DNA of 64,000 bases from Sphingobium psychrophilum (GCF_012927105.1 NZ_JABBFV010000005.1:62001-126000), one strand, 5' to 3'. Counted from the stretch's first letter, positions 25,720 through 35,380 are shown. Notes: generated from the letters alone by a model not told the origin. Numbers and translations: made by a program.

Positions 25720-25730
25720 ATTGTGGGCCG

Positions 25731-25955
25731 TCAGGTGGGGTCAGACCCCGCCAATTCCCCAATCCAGTAGACGTCCAGGGTTTCGGTCGCCGACAGGATA
25801 CCCTCCACGCAGACAGGCCGACCCAGCAATTCGGGAACATTGTCCTCCATATTGAGCGGCCATAAAGCTCCATCGGCCTCGTGTCGCAGACACATTCCGC
25901 GGCCGCAGCGGATGAGTTGGCCTTTCAGGCGACACAGCTTGCCGATCTTTCTCAT
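25731..25955 (-). CDS. DUF5818-like small protein
   Basis: 74 residues reading MRKIGKLCRLKGQLIRCGRG, then a mid-section around WPLNMEDNVPELLGRPVCVE and an end GILSATETLDVYWIGELAG. This is the beta-rich layout of a small sphingomonad family with an L-G-R/x-V-x-V-E-G-x-R core. The ATG at 25955 is chosen for the GGAATGGA sequence just upstream. It follows the antiporter gene by 18 bp and is probably co-transcribed. Confidence 0.55.
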   Translation of the reverse strand: MRKIGKLCRLKGQLIRCGRGMCLRHEADGALWPLNMEDNVPELLGRPVCVEGILSATETLDVYWIGELAGSDPT

Positions 25956-25973
25956 TGTTCCATTCCACATGAT

Positions 25974-27620
25974 TTACGCGCCTGCCTGGCTCGCGACCGC
26001 ATAGCGCGCTTCCATGAGGTCGATCTCCCGGATGAGCCTGCGCGCAGGTTCGCTGCCCAGTTCGCGCTTGCGAACCATTCGGAAGATCTGGGTTCGCTCG
26101 GCCTTGAGCGCAGCCAGGCGGAGGTTCCTTTCAATCGCTTCGGATTGCCGCCCCAGAGCGTTGCCTTCAGCATTTCTGGTCTGGCTCTCGATTCTATGCC
26201 GGTAAATATCCATGATACGGGCGGCGGCGGCGACATAGATATCCGCATCGCTCTTTCCTACCGCAAGGCCGTGCTGGACTTTCTCGATCTCGGCGATCGC
26301 TGCCTCGGCCGCCTTGATCCGGGCGGCGTCTTCCTCTGCCTGATGATCATGTTCCGCCGGCATCTCCAGTCCGGTGAGCAGCCAGGGCAGGGCGAAACTG
26401 GCAACGATCAACGAAACGATGATGACGCCCATCGCAAGGAAGATCGCGAGATCCCTTGCCGGAAACGGCGAACCATCGTTCAGCGCAAGCGGAAGGGTCA
26501 GGACACCCGCCAGGGTGATGGCGCCGCGCACACCGGCGAACGACATCGCGGCAACGATCCGCCAATTGGGCGTCGAGCGCCAATCACCCCGGCGAAAGAG
26601 GGTCAGGCGGAAGGAGAGCCAGACCCACAGGAAGCGCAAGGCCGCAAGGCCGATATTGATGGCGATGACATAGATCGCCAGCCACCACGGCTCTTGATGT
26701 CCGGTCATACGAACGGTTCCTGCCGCGCCGGCGAGGATGGCGGGCAACTGCTCGCCGAGCAGGACGAAGATGACCCCGTTCGCCGTGAACTGAATGACGT
26801 CCCACACCGTGCTCCGCCGGATCCGGGTGGTGGCCAGAAGCTCTCCGCTCGTTTCGACGAAACCCATGGTGAGACCGGCGGCGACGGCGGCGAGGATGCC
26901 CGAGCAGTGCAGATGCTCGGCGACCAGATAGGAGCCAAAGGGGATGAGCAGGCTGATCAGGATCTGGGTGCCGCCTTCTTCGCCGTAGCGGCGAGAGACC
27001 CAGCTTTTCATACGCGAAACGGACCAGGTAAGGCCGGCACCGACGGCGATGCCGCCAAGGGCCACCCAGAGGAAGCTGAGTGCCGCCTCATGGACCGAGA
27101 AGGCACCGGTCAGCGCAGCCGCGATCGCAAAACGCAGGCAAACAAGACCAGAGGCATCGTTCAGCAGCGATTCGCCCTCCAATATGTGCATCATCCGCTT
27201 GGGGATTGGCGCCCGCTGCGCGATGGCGGATACGGCGATGGGATCGGTCGGCGAGAGGACCGCTGCCAGGGCAAAGGCCACGGCGAGCGGCACGGCCGGG
27301 ATCATCCAGTGGATGAAGAGGCCCATGCCGATCACGGTGACTATCACCAGGCCGAGGGCCAGTTCGACGACGGTCTTGCCGTCCTTGAACAGTTCCTCGC
27401 GCGGGATCCGCCAGCCATCGAGAAAGAGCAAAGGCGGCAGGAAGAGGAGGAAGAATATCTCCGGGTCCAGCGTTACCCGCCAATCGGCGCCGAGCCCGAT
27501 CAACGCCCCAAGCGCTATCTGGAACAGTGGGCGCGGGAGCGGCAGGGGCAGCATGCGGGACAGAATGCCGCTCAGGATGACGGCGAGCAGGAGGAGCAGG
27601 ATGATCGTGACGGTTTCCAA
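25974..27620 (-). CDS. Na+/H+ antiporter, CPA1 (NhaP/NHE) family
   Basis: 548 residues with 12-13 helices followed by a charged cytoplasmic tail of about 130 residues that is helix-rich. Family motifs: LFLPPLLFLDGWRIP, AAVLSPTDPIAVSAI (the ion-binding TDP/DP region), ILEGESLLNDASGLV and SFAGVRGAITLAG. It exchanges cytoplasmic protons or Na+/K+ across the inner membrane. The neighbouring DUF5818-like gene follows it. A link to the ion-pumping Hyf-like complex in the same region is possible but only positional. Confidence 0.9.
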   Translation of the reverse strand: METVTIILLLLLAVILSGILSRMLPLPLPRPLFQIALGALIGLGADWRVTLDPEIFFLLFLPPLLFLDGWRIPREELFKDGKTVVELALGLVIVTVIGMGLFIHWMIPAVPLAVAFALAAVLSPTDPIAVSAIAQRAPIPKRMMHILEGESLLNDASGLVCLRFAIAAALTGAFSVHEAALSFLWVALGGIAVGAGLTWSVSRMKSWVSRRYGEEGGTQILISLLIPFGSYLVAEHLHCSGILAAVAAGLTMGFVETSGELLATTRIRRSTVWDVIQFTANGVIFVLLGEQLPAILAGAAGTVRMTGHQEPWWLAIYVIAINIGLAALRFLWVWLSFRLTLFRRGDWRSTPNWRIVAAMSFAGVRGAITLAGVLTLPLALNDGSPFPARDLAIFLAMGVIIVSLIVASFALPWLLTGLEMPAEHDHQAEEDAARIKAAEAAIAEIEKVQHGLAVGKSDADIYVAAAARIMDIYRHRIESQTRNAEGNALGRQSEAIERNLRLAALKAERTQIFRMVRKRELGSEPARRLIREIDLMEARYAVASQAGA

Positions 27621-27673
27621 CAGTCTTCCTCGTCGCGTATTGAAATAGCGTCCTTTCTTTCGTCTTGATGTGC

Positions 27674-27982
27674 TCAGCGCTTCCTGACGAACTCCGCGCG
27701 GAGTACCAGGCCCTTGATCCCTTCGTAGCGGCAGTCGATCTCCTGGGCATCGCCCGTCAACCGGATCGATTTGATCACTGTGCCGCGCCGCAAAGTCTGG
27801 TTGGCGCCCTTGACCGTGAGATCCTTTATCAAGGTCACGCTGTCGCCATCGGCCAGGAGATTGCCGACCGAATCCCGCACCTCAACCGTTTCCTCTGCTG
27901 CGTTCTTGGTGGCCGCTTCCGCAGCGCTGATCCATTCCCCTGTTGCTTCGTCATACACATAGTCGTCGTTCGTATCGGTCAT
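27674..27982 (-). CDS. PhnA-domain protein (lacking the N-terminal zinc ribbon)
   Basis: 102 residues. The C-terminal domain matches PhnA: DSVGNLLADGDSVTLIKDLT, VKGANQTLRRGTVIKSIRLT, IKGLVLRAEFVRK. The classical N-terminal zinc ribbon with four cysteines is replaced by DDYVYDEATGEWISAAEAA, as in the short forms of many bacteria. Despite the name, this family is not established as a phosphonate enzyme. Confidence 0.8.
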   Translation of the reverse strand: MTDTNDDYVYDEATGEWISAAEAATKNAAEETVEVRDSVGNLLADGDSVTLIKDLTVKGANQTLRRGTVIKSIRLTGDAQEIDCRYEGIKGLVLRAEFVRKR

Positions 27983-28249
27983 CGTGGCAATCTCCAGGCG
28001 GGGCCAGTTGGGTCGTGTGACGGCGCGCTTTTCACATTCACGATGGGCGCCTTCAGGCTTGGGCAGAGTTCAGATCCGAACCGACGTCTTGACGTTGCCG
28101 GCAAGCCGCGCGCCCGTTTGACGGGCGAGTTGTCACACCGCTGGTCTTGGACAGCGGCACGGCCTGCCACATCCATCCCTAAACGATCAGGCTGGTATCG
28201 ATTGTCCGAGCCGGTGCTCAGCAGTTGCTTGACGGCCGTCCACGGCGCG

Positions 28250-28579
28250 TCATGCAGCATCGCCACTGCCCAGCGACGCTTCGATCTGGTCGAACAGCAT
28301 CGACGGCACGCGTTTTAGCGAACGCCCTGTAAGGGTCTCCTTCAACCGCACTCCGCGGCCGACGCCAACGCTCGGCGCGTTCTCCCCGATCAGTTCAATT
28401 CCGGCGCTCTCGAGTGCTGAGATCACCTTGACCAGCGTGTCCACCACGCCTCGCACCTGCCCGTCCGATGCTTCCATGCGCTGGATGGTCGGCAGTGACA
28501 GTTTCGCCAGCTCGGCAAGCTGGCGTTGGTCGATACCGAGAAGGGCGCGCGCTGCGCGCATCTGCTGTGACGTGATCAT
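28250..28579 (-). CDS. Small XRE/Cro-type helix-turn-helix regulator (second copy)
   Basis: 109 residues, clearly paralogous to the XRE protein at 3236: QQMRAARALLGIDQRQLAEL, then LSLPTIQRMEASDGQVRG and the AGIELIGEN...GVGRGVRLKE ending. A GAGGGG ribosome-binding site precedes the ATG. It is divergent from pckA, and a perfect TGATG-N7-CATCA site lies 10 bp upstream of its start, where binding would block its own expression. An extra C-terminal extension of about 25 residues (RVPSMLFDQIEASLGSGDAA) is not in the first copy. Confidence 0.88.
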   Translation of the reverse strand: MITSQQMRAARALLGIDQRQLAELAKLSLPTIQRMEASDGQVRGVVDTLVKVISALESAGIELIGENAPSVGVGRGVRLKETLTGRSLKRVPSMLFDQIEASLGSGDAA

Positions 28580-28588
28580 GGCCCCTCA

Positions 28589-28605
28589 TGATGGATAAAA
28601 CATCA
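28589..28605. promoter_or_regulatory. TGATG-N7-CATCA inverted repeat (perfect arms)
   Basis: TGATGGATAAAACATCA lies in the divergent intergenic region between the XRE gene (10 bp away) and pckA (90 bp away). The position would let one bound dimer control both genes. Confidence 0.62.
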
Positions 28606-28694
28606 AATAGCAATCTTAACAATCAGCGATATGGTATGATATGGCGGATATGGCCATTGGTGGCGCGTGAGAATGAAGCTTAGGAGATGCGAAA

Positions 28695-30296
<1,602 letters not shown>

Positions 30297-30301
30297 TGTC
30301 G

Positions 30302-30563
30302 TCATCGGCACCATCGCGGAGCATCGACATCCACCTCACCGGCAACATGGAGCGGTCTATGTGGCCGATCGACGGTGAGAAAATGTCGGACGTGCACGAG
30401 CCAATCCCGTTCATCGAAGGCGAGCGGGTGCCGCAAATCTCATCGAAGACCGCATGATGGGGCACCCGATCCGCACCCATGATCACTTCTTCGAGTTGGT
30501 GACCGGGCATCGCGATCATCGCCATGAAGGCTCGACCCACTCTAATCGCGCACCAGGATGGTG
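30302..30563 (+). pseudogene. Multicopper oxidase (CopA-type) C-terminal fragment, two frames
   Basis: The first frame reads SIDIHLTGNMERSMWPIDGE and then KMSDVHEPIPFIEGERV. The second, from about 30440, reads NLIEDRMMGHPIRTHDHFFE and then LVTGHRDHRHEG. Together they match the CopA sequence around the trinuclear copper ligands, where GHPIHLHGHFFELV is expected; here the ligand string is already mutated (RTHDH). The rest of the gene is missing. It is a relic of a copper-resistance gene. Confidence 0.7.
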
Positions 30564-30567
30564 TCGT

Positions 30568-31239
30568 TCAACTTCCGTCCGAGATCGAAGGCGGAGCCGC
30601 AGCGCCATATTGTTCCACGGCAAGCCTCGCGCAGATCTTGCGCGCCCGCTCACGGACATCGGAAAGATGCTCGTCGATGAAGCGTGTGGGCAGGCCTTCG
30701 ACGATACTGCCGATGTGAAGATAGTCAGCCGATTTCATCGAAAAGGCCCGGAAGAGATATCGGCTCGATAATTCCCGCAGCGAGTCCAACTGCCCTTGTT
30801 CGTCCAGCCATGCGTCGCGGGCGCCCGATGTCGTGATCGTGATCATATGGCCTGCGGTCAACGGGCCTCGTCCTGCGCCATCCTGGACTTGATGCGGCGT
30901 GACGCCCGCGCCGATCACGCGATCGACGTAGCCTTTCATCATGGCCGGCGGCAGGCCGAACCAGATCGGATAGATGAGCGCCACAACATCACAACCTTCG
31001 ATGGCTTCGAGTTCGGCACGCACGTCAGGCGCGATCTCGAAACCACGCCTGTCGGGCCGTTCTTCGCTCTTGAGTACCGGATCGAACTTCATCGCATAGA
31101 GATCACGCAGGATTGCCTCTTGCCCGCATTCCCGAACTGTCTCGCAATAGGCGTGTGCGATGGCGGCATTGAAGCTCTGTGGATCGGGATGGATGAGGAT
31201 CGCCACATGTCGGGCATGCCCCTTTGCCGCGTCAGCCAT
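30568..31239 (-). CDS. Flavodoxin-fold NAD(P)H:quinone oxidoreductase
   Basis: 223 residues of the NQO1/KefF-like flavoprotein family. HVAILIHPDPQSFNAAIAHA is the N-terminal FMN phosphate-binding strand-loop, and YPIWFGLPPAMMKGYVDRVI is the family signature. TITTSGARDAW marks the third cofactor loop. Expected role: two-electron reduction of quinones or other electrophiles by NAD(P)H in the cytoplasm. An AAGGAG site precedes the ATG. Confidence 0.85.
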   Translation of the reverse strand: MADAAKGHARHVAILIHPDPQSFNAAIAHAYCETVRECGQEAILRDLYAMKFDPVLKSEERPDRRGFEIAPDVRAELEAIEGCDVVALIYPIWFGLPPAMMKGYVDRVIGAGVTPHQVQDGAGRGPLTAGHMITITTSGARDAWLDEQGQLDSLRELSSRYLFRAFSMKSADYLHIGSIVEGLPTRFIDEHLSDVRERARKICARLAVEQYGAAAPPSISDGS

Positions 31240-31311
31240 CGAACGACTCCTTCAGCTGCAATGCTACCCTACCGCACGATGGCTCGCCCTTGGGGAAATT
31301 ACGCAACGATG

Positions 31312-31795
31312 GACATCACTGACGAAGCGGCCAGTTGCTGTCCCGCCAGAATGTGGATGGCTTCGATCGCCCGATCGCTTGCGCGGGACAGGTGGTGGCT
31401 GACGAGAATCAGACGCTGCCGGTTATACATTCAGGTCCCTGTCCAGCCGTTCGACCACCAAACCCGCTTTCATAATTCAGGCCTTCTGAGGTTATCGAGA
31501 AGGAGCCCGTGCGCAGGAGTAAGATAGGTGCGACCCAGTGAGAGGCGCCGACGCTCCCCACCCGAAAATCCGATGTCATTCTCACCGACCCAGCGTTGAG
31601 GCCATCCAGAAGTGCTACCAGCCGATCATCGATCACGGCGACATGCAACACGGCCCATAGCTCGGCATCGGTCACGGCCTCGAGGGCCAGCGGTAGGTTG
31701 TCCCCGATCGTCTCGGCGAGCAGAACGGCGTCCTGCGGCACCGCCTGGGCCCACAAGATCATGTGGGGCCGTCTGACGACCGGGGTCGTTTCCAC
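31312..31795 (-). pseudogene. cydC: CydC-type ABC exporter ATPase remnant
   Basis: One frame reads VPQDAVLLAETIGDNLPLAL and then ALLDGLNA, the Q-loop-to-signature region of ABC exporters. The signature itself is one frame away: NDIGFSGGERRRLSLGRTYL and then LLLDN, where LLLDEPT is expected. Further on, the switch histidine region is readable as RLILVSHHLSRASDRAIEAI. The Walker A half is absent and several stops intervene. The subtype (CydC) is inferred from the ERRRLSLAR-like signature and the adjacent CydX-like sequence. Confidence 0.65.
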
Positions 31796-31812
31796 GCATC
31801 CGGATTACTACT

Positions 31813-31971
31813 GATAGCAGGCACATCGCCACATGGTATTTCGCTTGGGTTCTCGGGCTCGGCCTCGCGGTCGGCTTCAGTATCCTCAACGGCACCTGGC
31901 ACGAGGTCCACTTGCCCAATGGGGCGACGGTGCCGGACGAAACTGAGCTTCCGAAACCGTTGCCGGCCTGA
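31813..31971 (+). pseudogene. cydX: CydX-like small cytochrome bd subunit, start codon lost
   Basis: The frame reads TWYFAWVLGLGLAVGFSILN and then GTWHEV, very close to the CydX/YbgT consensus (M-W-Y-F-x-W-x-L-G-x-x-L-A). A tail of about 20 polar residues follows. The expected ATG-TGG is replaced by ACATGG, as if two bases were lost, leaving no in-frame start. No cydA or cydB is nearby. CydX stabilises the cytochrome bd haem site in known systems. Confidence 0.65.
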
Positions 31972-32007
31972 ACTCTGGACTCCGCCGGCGTAGATGCGTG
32001 AGTGGGG

Positions 32008-32763
32008 ATGAAGATGCTCGGTAGCCGCACAACCTTGGATTGGCCCGATGGTGAGGAGAGGTTTCCGACATCGGTTTGTATGGATTGCGCGGTTCGCCGG
32101 GACTCTTTGTGCGGAACGCTTGCGGGTGAAGACCTCATCATGCTGCACAAGCTTGGCCGGCGCCGCCGTTTACGTCGCGGCGAATCGATCGCCTGGGCAG
32201 GAGAGGAGAGCCGCGGTTGCGCGAACGTCCTTTCGGGCATCCTGAAAGTCAGCGCGTTGACCGCCGACGGCCGCGAACAGATTGTCGGCTTACTCTATCC
32301 GTCGGACTTCGTGGGACAGCCCTTCGTGGGCAGCTTCGAATTCACAGTGACGGCGTTGGGAGACGCGGAAATCTGCACCTTTCGTAAGTCCGATTTCGAA
32401 GGGTTTCTGTCGACGCGAAACGGGATGACCCAGGCTCTCCTGCGCCGTACCTTCGATACGCTGAGCGATGCGCGCAAGCGCATGCTTCTACTCGGTCGTC
32501 AAAGTGCCAGCGAGAGGATCGCAGACTTTCTGCTCCAAACTTTCGAGAGGATCGGGGGCTATAGCGCCAGCGCCAATGGACCGGTAACCTTCGATCTTCC
32601 TCTTTCCCGAGGCGCAATCGCCGATGTGCTGGGCCTCACCATCGAAACGGTCAGCCGGCAAATGACCAAGCTCAAGATGGCCGGCGTGATTGCCCTGCCG
32701 GGCGGTCGCGCGGTGACGATACTCAAGCGTGACGCGCTCAGGCGAATGGCCGACGCTGCCTGA
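32008..32763 (+). CDS. fnr: FNR/FnrN-type oxygen-responsive regulator (CRP superfamily)
   Basis: 251 residues. The N-terminus carries Cys24, Cys27 and Cys35 (CMDCAVRRDSLC), and a fourth cysteine (Cys123, in GDAEICTFRK) sits where FNR has its fourth cluster ligand, so a 4Fe-4S oxygen-sensing cluster is likely. The cAMP-binding-like beta roll spans residues 45-125, then the dimer helix. The HTH reads LSRGAIADVLGLTIETVSRQ with the FNR-type E-x-x-S-R recognition helix, which predicts binding to TTGAT-N4-ATCAA. Two such sites occur at 34.0 and 34.4 kb. The start is one of three close candidates (32002, 32008, 32014). Confidence 0.9.
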   Translation: MKMLGSRTTLDWPDGEERFPTSVCMDCAVRRDSLCGTLAGEDLIMLHKLGRRRRLRRGESIAWAGEESRGCANVLSGILKVSALTADGREQIVGLLYPSDFVGQPFVGSFEFTVTALGDAEICTFRKSDFEGFLSTRNGMTQALLRRTFDTLSDARKRMLLLGRQSASERIADFLLQTFERIGGYSASANGPVTFDLPLSRGAIADVLGLTIETVSRQMTKLKMAGVIALPGGRAVTILKRDALRRMADAA

Positions 32764-32776
32764 ATGATCGTGGCCG

Positions 32777-33298
32777 CTAGGCGCGACAGCGCCGGCCGAG
32801 GCTGTCGCGCAATAGTGTTCGTGCCGCGGGCGTAAGACGCTGCTCCGCGAGCCCGAGGATCGCCAGTTCCTCGAACGCCATATCGGCCCGGCACGCTTCG
32901 AAGAAGCAGCGAAGCATATATCCCAATGTTGTTGCAGGCAGTGGAGAGCATCCAGGCCGGAGAGCCGCGACGAGGTCCTGCGCTTGCACAACCTGTGACG
33001 CGCTGCGGCAGCGCATACGATCAATGACCGCTTCGCCGTTCGGCATCGTCCGTGGGGCGAAAACGGTTTCCAAAAACCTGCGCTCTCGAGCTTCATGGGT
33101 GGGAAGCCGGTTCTCAAGCTCGTGGCAAACCCAGGCTGCGTCATCTTCTTCCGGAAGGGTCGGCAGAGCGTCCGCAACCGATTCCAGCATATCGCAAAGA
33201 CAGGCAAGCTCGGCGTGGTCGATGAGCAGCGCGATCAGGTCGATCTCGTCGATCATGTACCAACCCATCGGTGGGACCAAGTTCGTGGCGGCTTGCAT
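32777..33298 (-). CDS. Hypothetical helical protein, possibly hemerythrin-like
   Basis: 173 residues, all-helical by composition. The spacing of His and Glu in DHAELACLCDML and then HELENRLPTHEARER recalls the di-iron ligand pattern of hemerythrins, but it is not close enough for a firm call. It starts 3 nt after the ompW stop, so the two are in one transcript. ATGs at 33268 and 33256 are alternative starts. Confidence 0.5.
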   Translation of the reverse strand: MQAATNLVPPMGWYMIDEIDLIALLIDHAELACLCDMLESVADALPTLPEEDDAAWVCHELENRLPTHEARERRFLETVFAPRTMPNGEAVIDRMRCRSASQVVQAQDLVAALRPGCSPLPATTLGYMLRCFFEACRADMAFEELAILGLAEQRLTPAARTLLRDSLGRRCRA

Positions 33299-33301
33299 TG
33301 C

Positions 33302-33961
33302 TCAGAACCGCATGCCGATGCCGATACCAGGCACCAGAGGGTCGAGGTGGACACGCTCGCGGTTGATCAGACTGCCCGTCGTCAGACGGGCCGTGGTATC
33401 GATGTCGATATATTTGAGGTCAATGTTGAGGAAAATGCGAGGGGTAATGTCGATATCGACGCCGGCCTGCAGGGCATAGCCGAAGCTGTCCTTCAGTTTC
33501 AGCTTCGTGTCACCAATAGCCGACTGGAGCGCATTGCTGGCCTTTTCCGAATAGAAGATCGTGTAGTTGACGCCCGCGCCGACATAGGGCCGAATATGTG
33601 CGTTGGGCGCAAAATGATATTGAAGCGTGAGCGTTGGCGGAAGCACCCAGGTTCGTCCTGCCTTGCCGAGCCCGTCAAGCGCGCCGCGTCCTTCGATGTG
33701 ATGCTTCGTCGTGGCCAGGATCAGTTCGGCACCGATGTGCCTGGTCGCCATATAGGTGAAGTCCACTTCTGGCGCATAACTGTTTGTCACCGCCGTATGG
33801 GCGGTCGGAAAACTCGGAAGGATCGGGCCGGTCTCCTCGGTCGGCGTCACCCGGATCGCACGGGCACGGATGATCCAACGCTTGTCTGCTTCTTCGGCAT
33901 GGGCCGGGACCGCGAGCGCGGCAACAACTGCGCCAATCGATACAAGGACTATCCTTTTCAT
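33302..33961 (-). CDS. ompW: OmpW family outer membrane protein
   Basis: 219 residues. Signal peptide MKRIVLVSIGAVVAALAVPA with cleavage after AHA. The mature part is an eight-strand barrel ending in Phe (GIGIGMRF). The family signatures LPPTLTLQYHFAPNAHIRPY and VGAGVNYTIFYSE are clear. OmpW forms a hydrophobic channel for small molecules; in several Proteobacteria it is induced by FNR under low oxygen. A FixK/FNR-like box lies 55 bp upstream of the ATG. Confidence 0.92.
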   Translation of the reverse strand: MKRIVLVSIGAVVAALAVPAHAEEADKRWIIRARAIRVTPTEETGPILPSFPTAHTAVTNSYAPEVDFTYMATRHIGAELILATTKHHIEGRGALDGLGKAGRTWVLPPTLTLQYHFAPNAHIRPYVGAGVNYTIFYSEKASNALQSAIGDTKLKLKDSFGYALQAGVDIDITPRIFLNIDLKYIDIDTTARLTTGSLINRERVHLDPLVPGIGIGMRF

Positions 33962-34015
33962 GCCTATCTCAATGCCCTGTTAGATATGGATTAGGAGACT
34001 TGCCGACTTCGAACT

Positions 34016-34029
34016 TTGACCGAGCGCAA
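34016..34029. promoter_or_regulatory. FixK/FNR-like box upstream of ompW
   Basis: TTGACCGAGCGCAA fits the FixK-type consensus TTG(A/C)-N6-(T/G)CAA. It is 55-68 bp upstream of the ompW start, suitable for a class II activator site. Confidence 0.5.
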
Positions 34030-34437
34030 ACATATGTGCGCGATCTGAGTTGGTTCCAATAGACCCGGTCGCATTGGTTTCGTCGGACTACAGAGGCGGA
34101 AATTATGTGCATTGGCGCGATAGATATCGCGCAGATTGCCGCGGATCCGATCCGCTCTCTGGCGCACTGTTCGAAGCGCGCCTGATAGGCTCTCTCAAGT
34201 GGTGGTGTCGCGGCCGTTCTCGAACAATACCGCCGCGTTGCTTGCGCGGGCCGTTCCGGGATATGATTCAACCGAACATGAATACTTCAAGGGGATGCGG
34301 AGGTTTGAGCTTCGTTTCCGCGATACGTACGAAAGGACGCCCCACCCGGTTGCCCGGAGGGGGCGAGTTCCGTTCGCGTGCGGGGAGGAGATGGCCCGCG
34401 TCCGGTATGGTGTTAGGCGAGGGTAGCGCTTCTCTCT

Positions 34438-34451
34438 TTGATCGTGGTCAA
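34438..34451. promoter_or_regulatory. FNR box with perfect arms, no obvious target gene
   Basis: TTGATCGTGGTCAA matches TTGA-N6-TCAA exactly. No annotated gene starts close by on either strand; the nearest start is ompW, about 480 bp away. Confidence 0.55.
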
Positions 34452-34579
34452 AATATGCAATGTGGGGCTGATATGCCCTTCAAGGAGTCATAGTGTAATT
34501 TGCGACTGCTTGCATGGCCACGGCGGCGCGAACCTCTGGATGACGGCAGTCGACCGTCGCACTTACGCGCACGGCTCCT

Positions 34580-35380
34580 TCAGTGCCCGAGCACCAGCGG
34601 CAGCTTGCTCTTGGTGAGCATCCGCTTCGTGACGCCGCCAAACGCTTCCAACAGTCGGCCGTGACTATAGGCGCCCATCAGCACATAGTCGGCGTGCCAA
34701 AGAGCCGCTTCCTCGGCGATCAACGCGTCCGGCGCGTGAAGTCCGTCGTCGACGATCTTCACGCTCGCGTGCACGCCATGGCGTGACAGATATTCGGCGG
34801 CTTCGGTCGGTTCGGTCTTCTCGGCGCCGTCGCGAGCCATGAAGATATGGACGTCGGATGCGAGCTGAAGAAGGGGCACGCAGGCGCGCATCGTGTCTGC
34901 CGCAGACGCCTGACCATCCCAGGCGATGAGCGCGCGACCGGCCGCGTTGAGCCGTTCCAGGTTCTCCGGAACAGCAACGATGGGCTTGCGCGCGTGCATC
35001 AGAATCCGGCTGGCGATCGTGCGCATATCGGGAAGGGGATAGGCGTCGAGCGTCCGATTGAGCACGATCAGATCCGCGAGCGTCGCCGCCTCGAGGACAC
35101 AACTGGCGATATCGCCGGTCGCGTCGGTCCAGTCCCAGCGAACGTCTTCATGCGAGAGGCGCTCCGTCAGCGCAGCCCTGTTCTTTGCCTCGTTCTCCCG
35201 CTCGTCGGTCAGCATCACGGCTTCACCAAAGCCGGCATAGAGGTCGCCCGCGACCACCGGCGATTGCGTGACGTCGATACAGGTCAGATGCCCATCAAGG
35301 GCACGTGTCAGGTCGAGCGCCGTCTGCAGCCTGGCTTCCTGCCCATCGTCGGCGTGAACCAGCAAAAGAATGTTCTTCAT
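34580..35380 (-). CDS. Universal stress protein (tandem UspA domains)
   Basis: 266 residues, two UspA folds. The N-terminal domain starts MKNILLLVHADDGQEARLQT. The C-terminal one ends in the ATP-binding-type G-x2-G-x9-G(S/T) region: MGAYSHGRLLEAFGGVTKRM. GGAGGCGACG before the ATG at 35380 sets the start. UspA proteins are induced by starvation, hypoxia and oxidative stress. It belongs to the same class as the protein at 46173. Confidence 0.88.
   Translation of the reverse strand: MKNILLLVHADDGQEARLQTALDLTRALDGHLTCIDVTQSPVVAGDLYAGFGEAVMLTDERENEAKNRAALTERLSHEDVRWDWTDATGDIASCVLEAATLADLIVLNRTLDAYPLPDMRTIASRILMHARKPIVAVPENLERLNAAGRALIAWDGQASAADTMRACVPLLQLASDVHIFMARDGAEKTEPTEAAEYLSRHGVHASVKIVDDGLHAPDALIAEEAALWHADYVLMGAYSHGRLLEAFGGVTKRMLTKSKLPLVLGH

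Larger units (their letters stand above)
33962..34579. other. Intergenic region with two FNR-type boxes
   Basis: No gene is recognised in these 618 bp. They hold a FixK-like box near ompW and a perfect FNR box 141 bp from the usp stop. Short frames on both strands have no family features. Confidence 0.5.

Noticed and set aside
25881..27668. 595-codon plus-strand frame over the antiporter
   Set aside because: The composition (Asp, Gln, His, Arg-rich without hydrophobic cores) is typical of the antisense of a membrane-protein gene.
27979..28266. 95-codon minus-strand frame between the PhnA-like and XRE genes
   Set aside because: It overlaps the XRE 3' end, lacks a ribosome-binding site and has no recognisable pattern.
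30796..31527. 243-codon plus-strand frame antisense to the quinone reductase
   Set aside because: It is the shadow of the clear flavodoxin-fold gene on the minus strand and has no family resemblance of its own.
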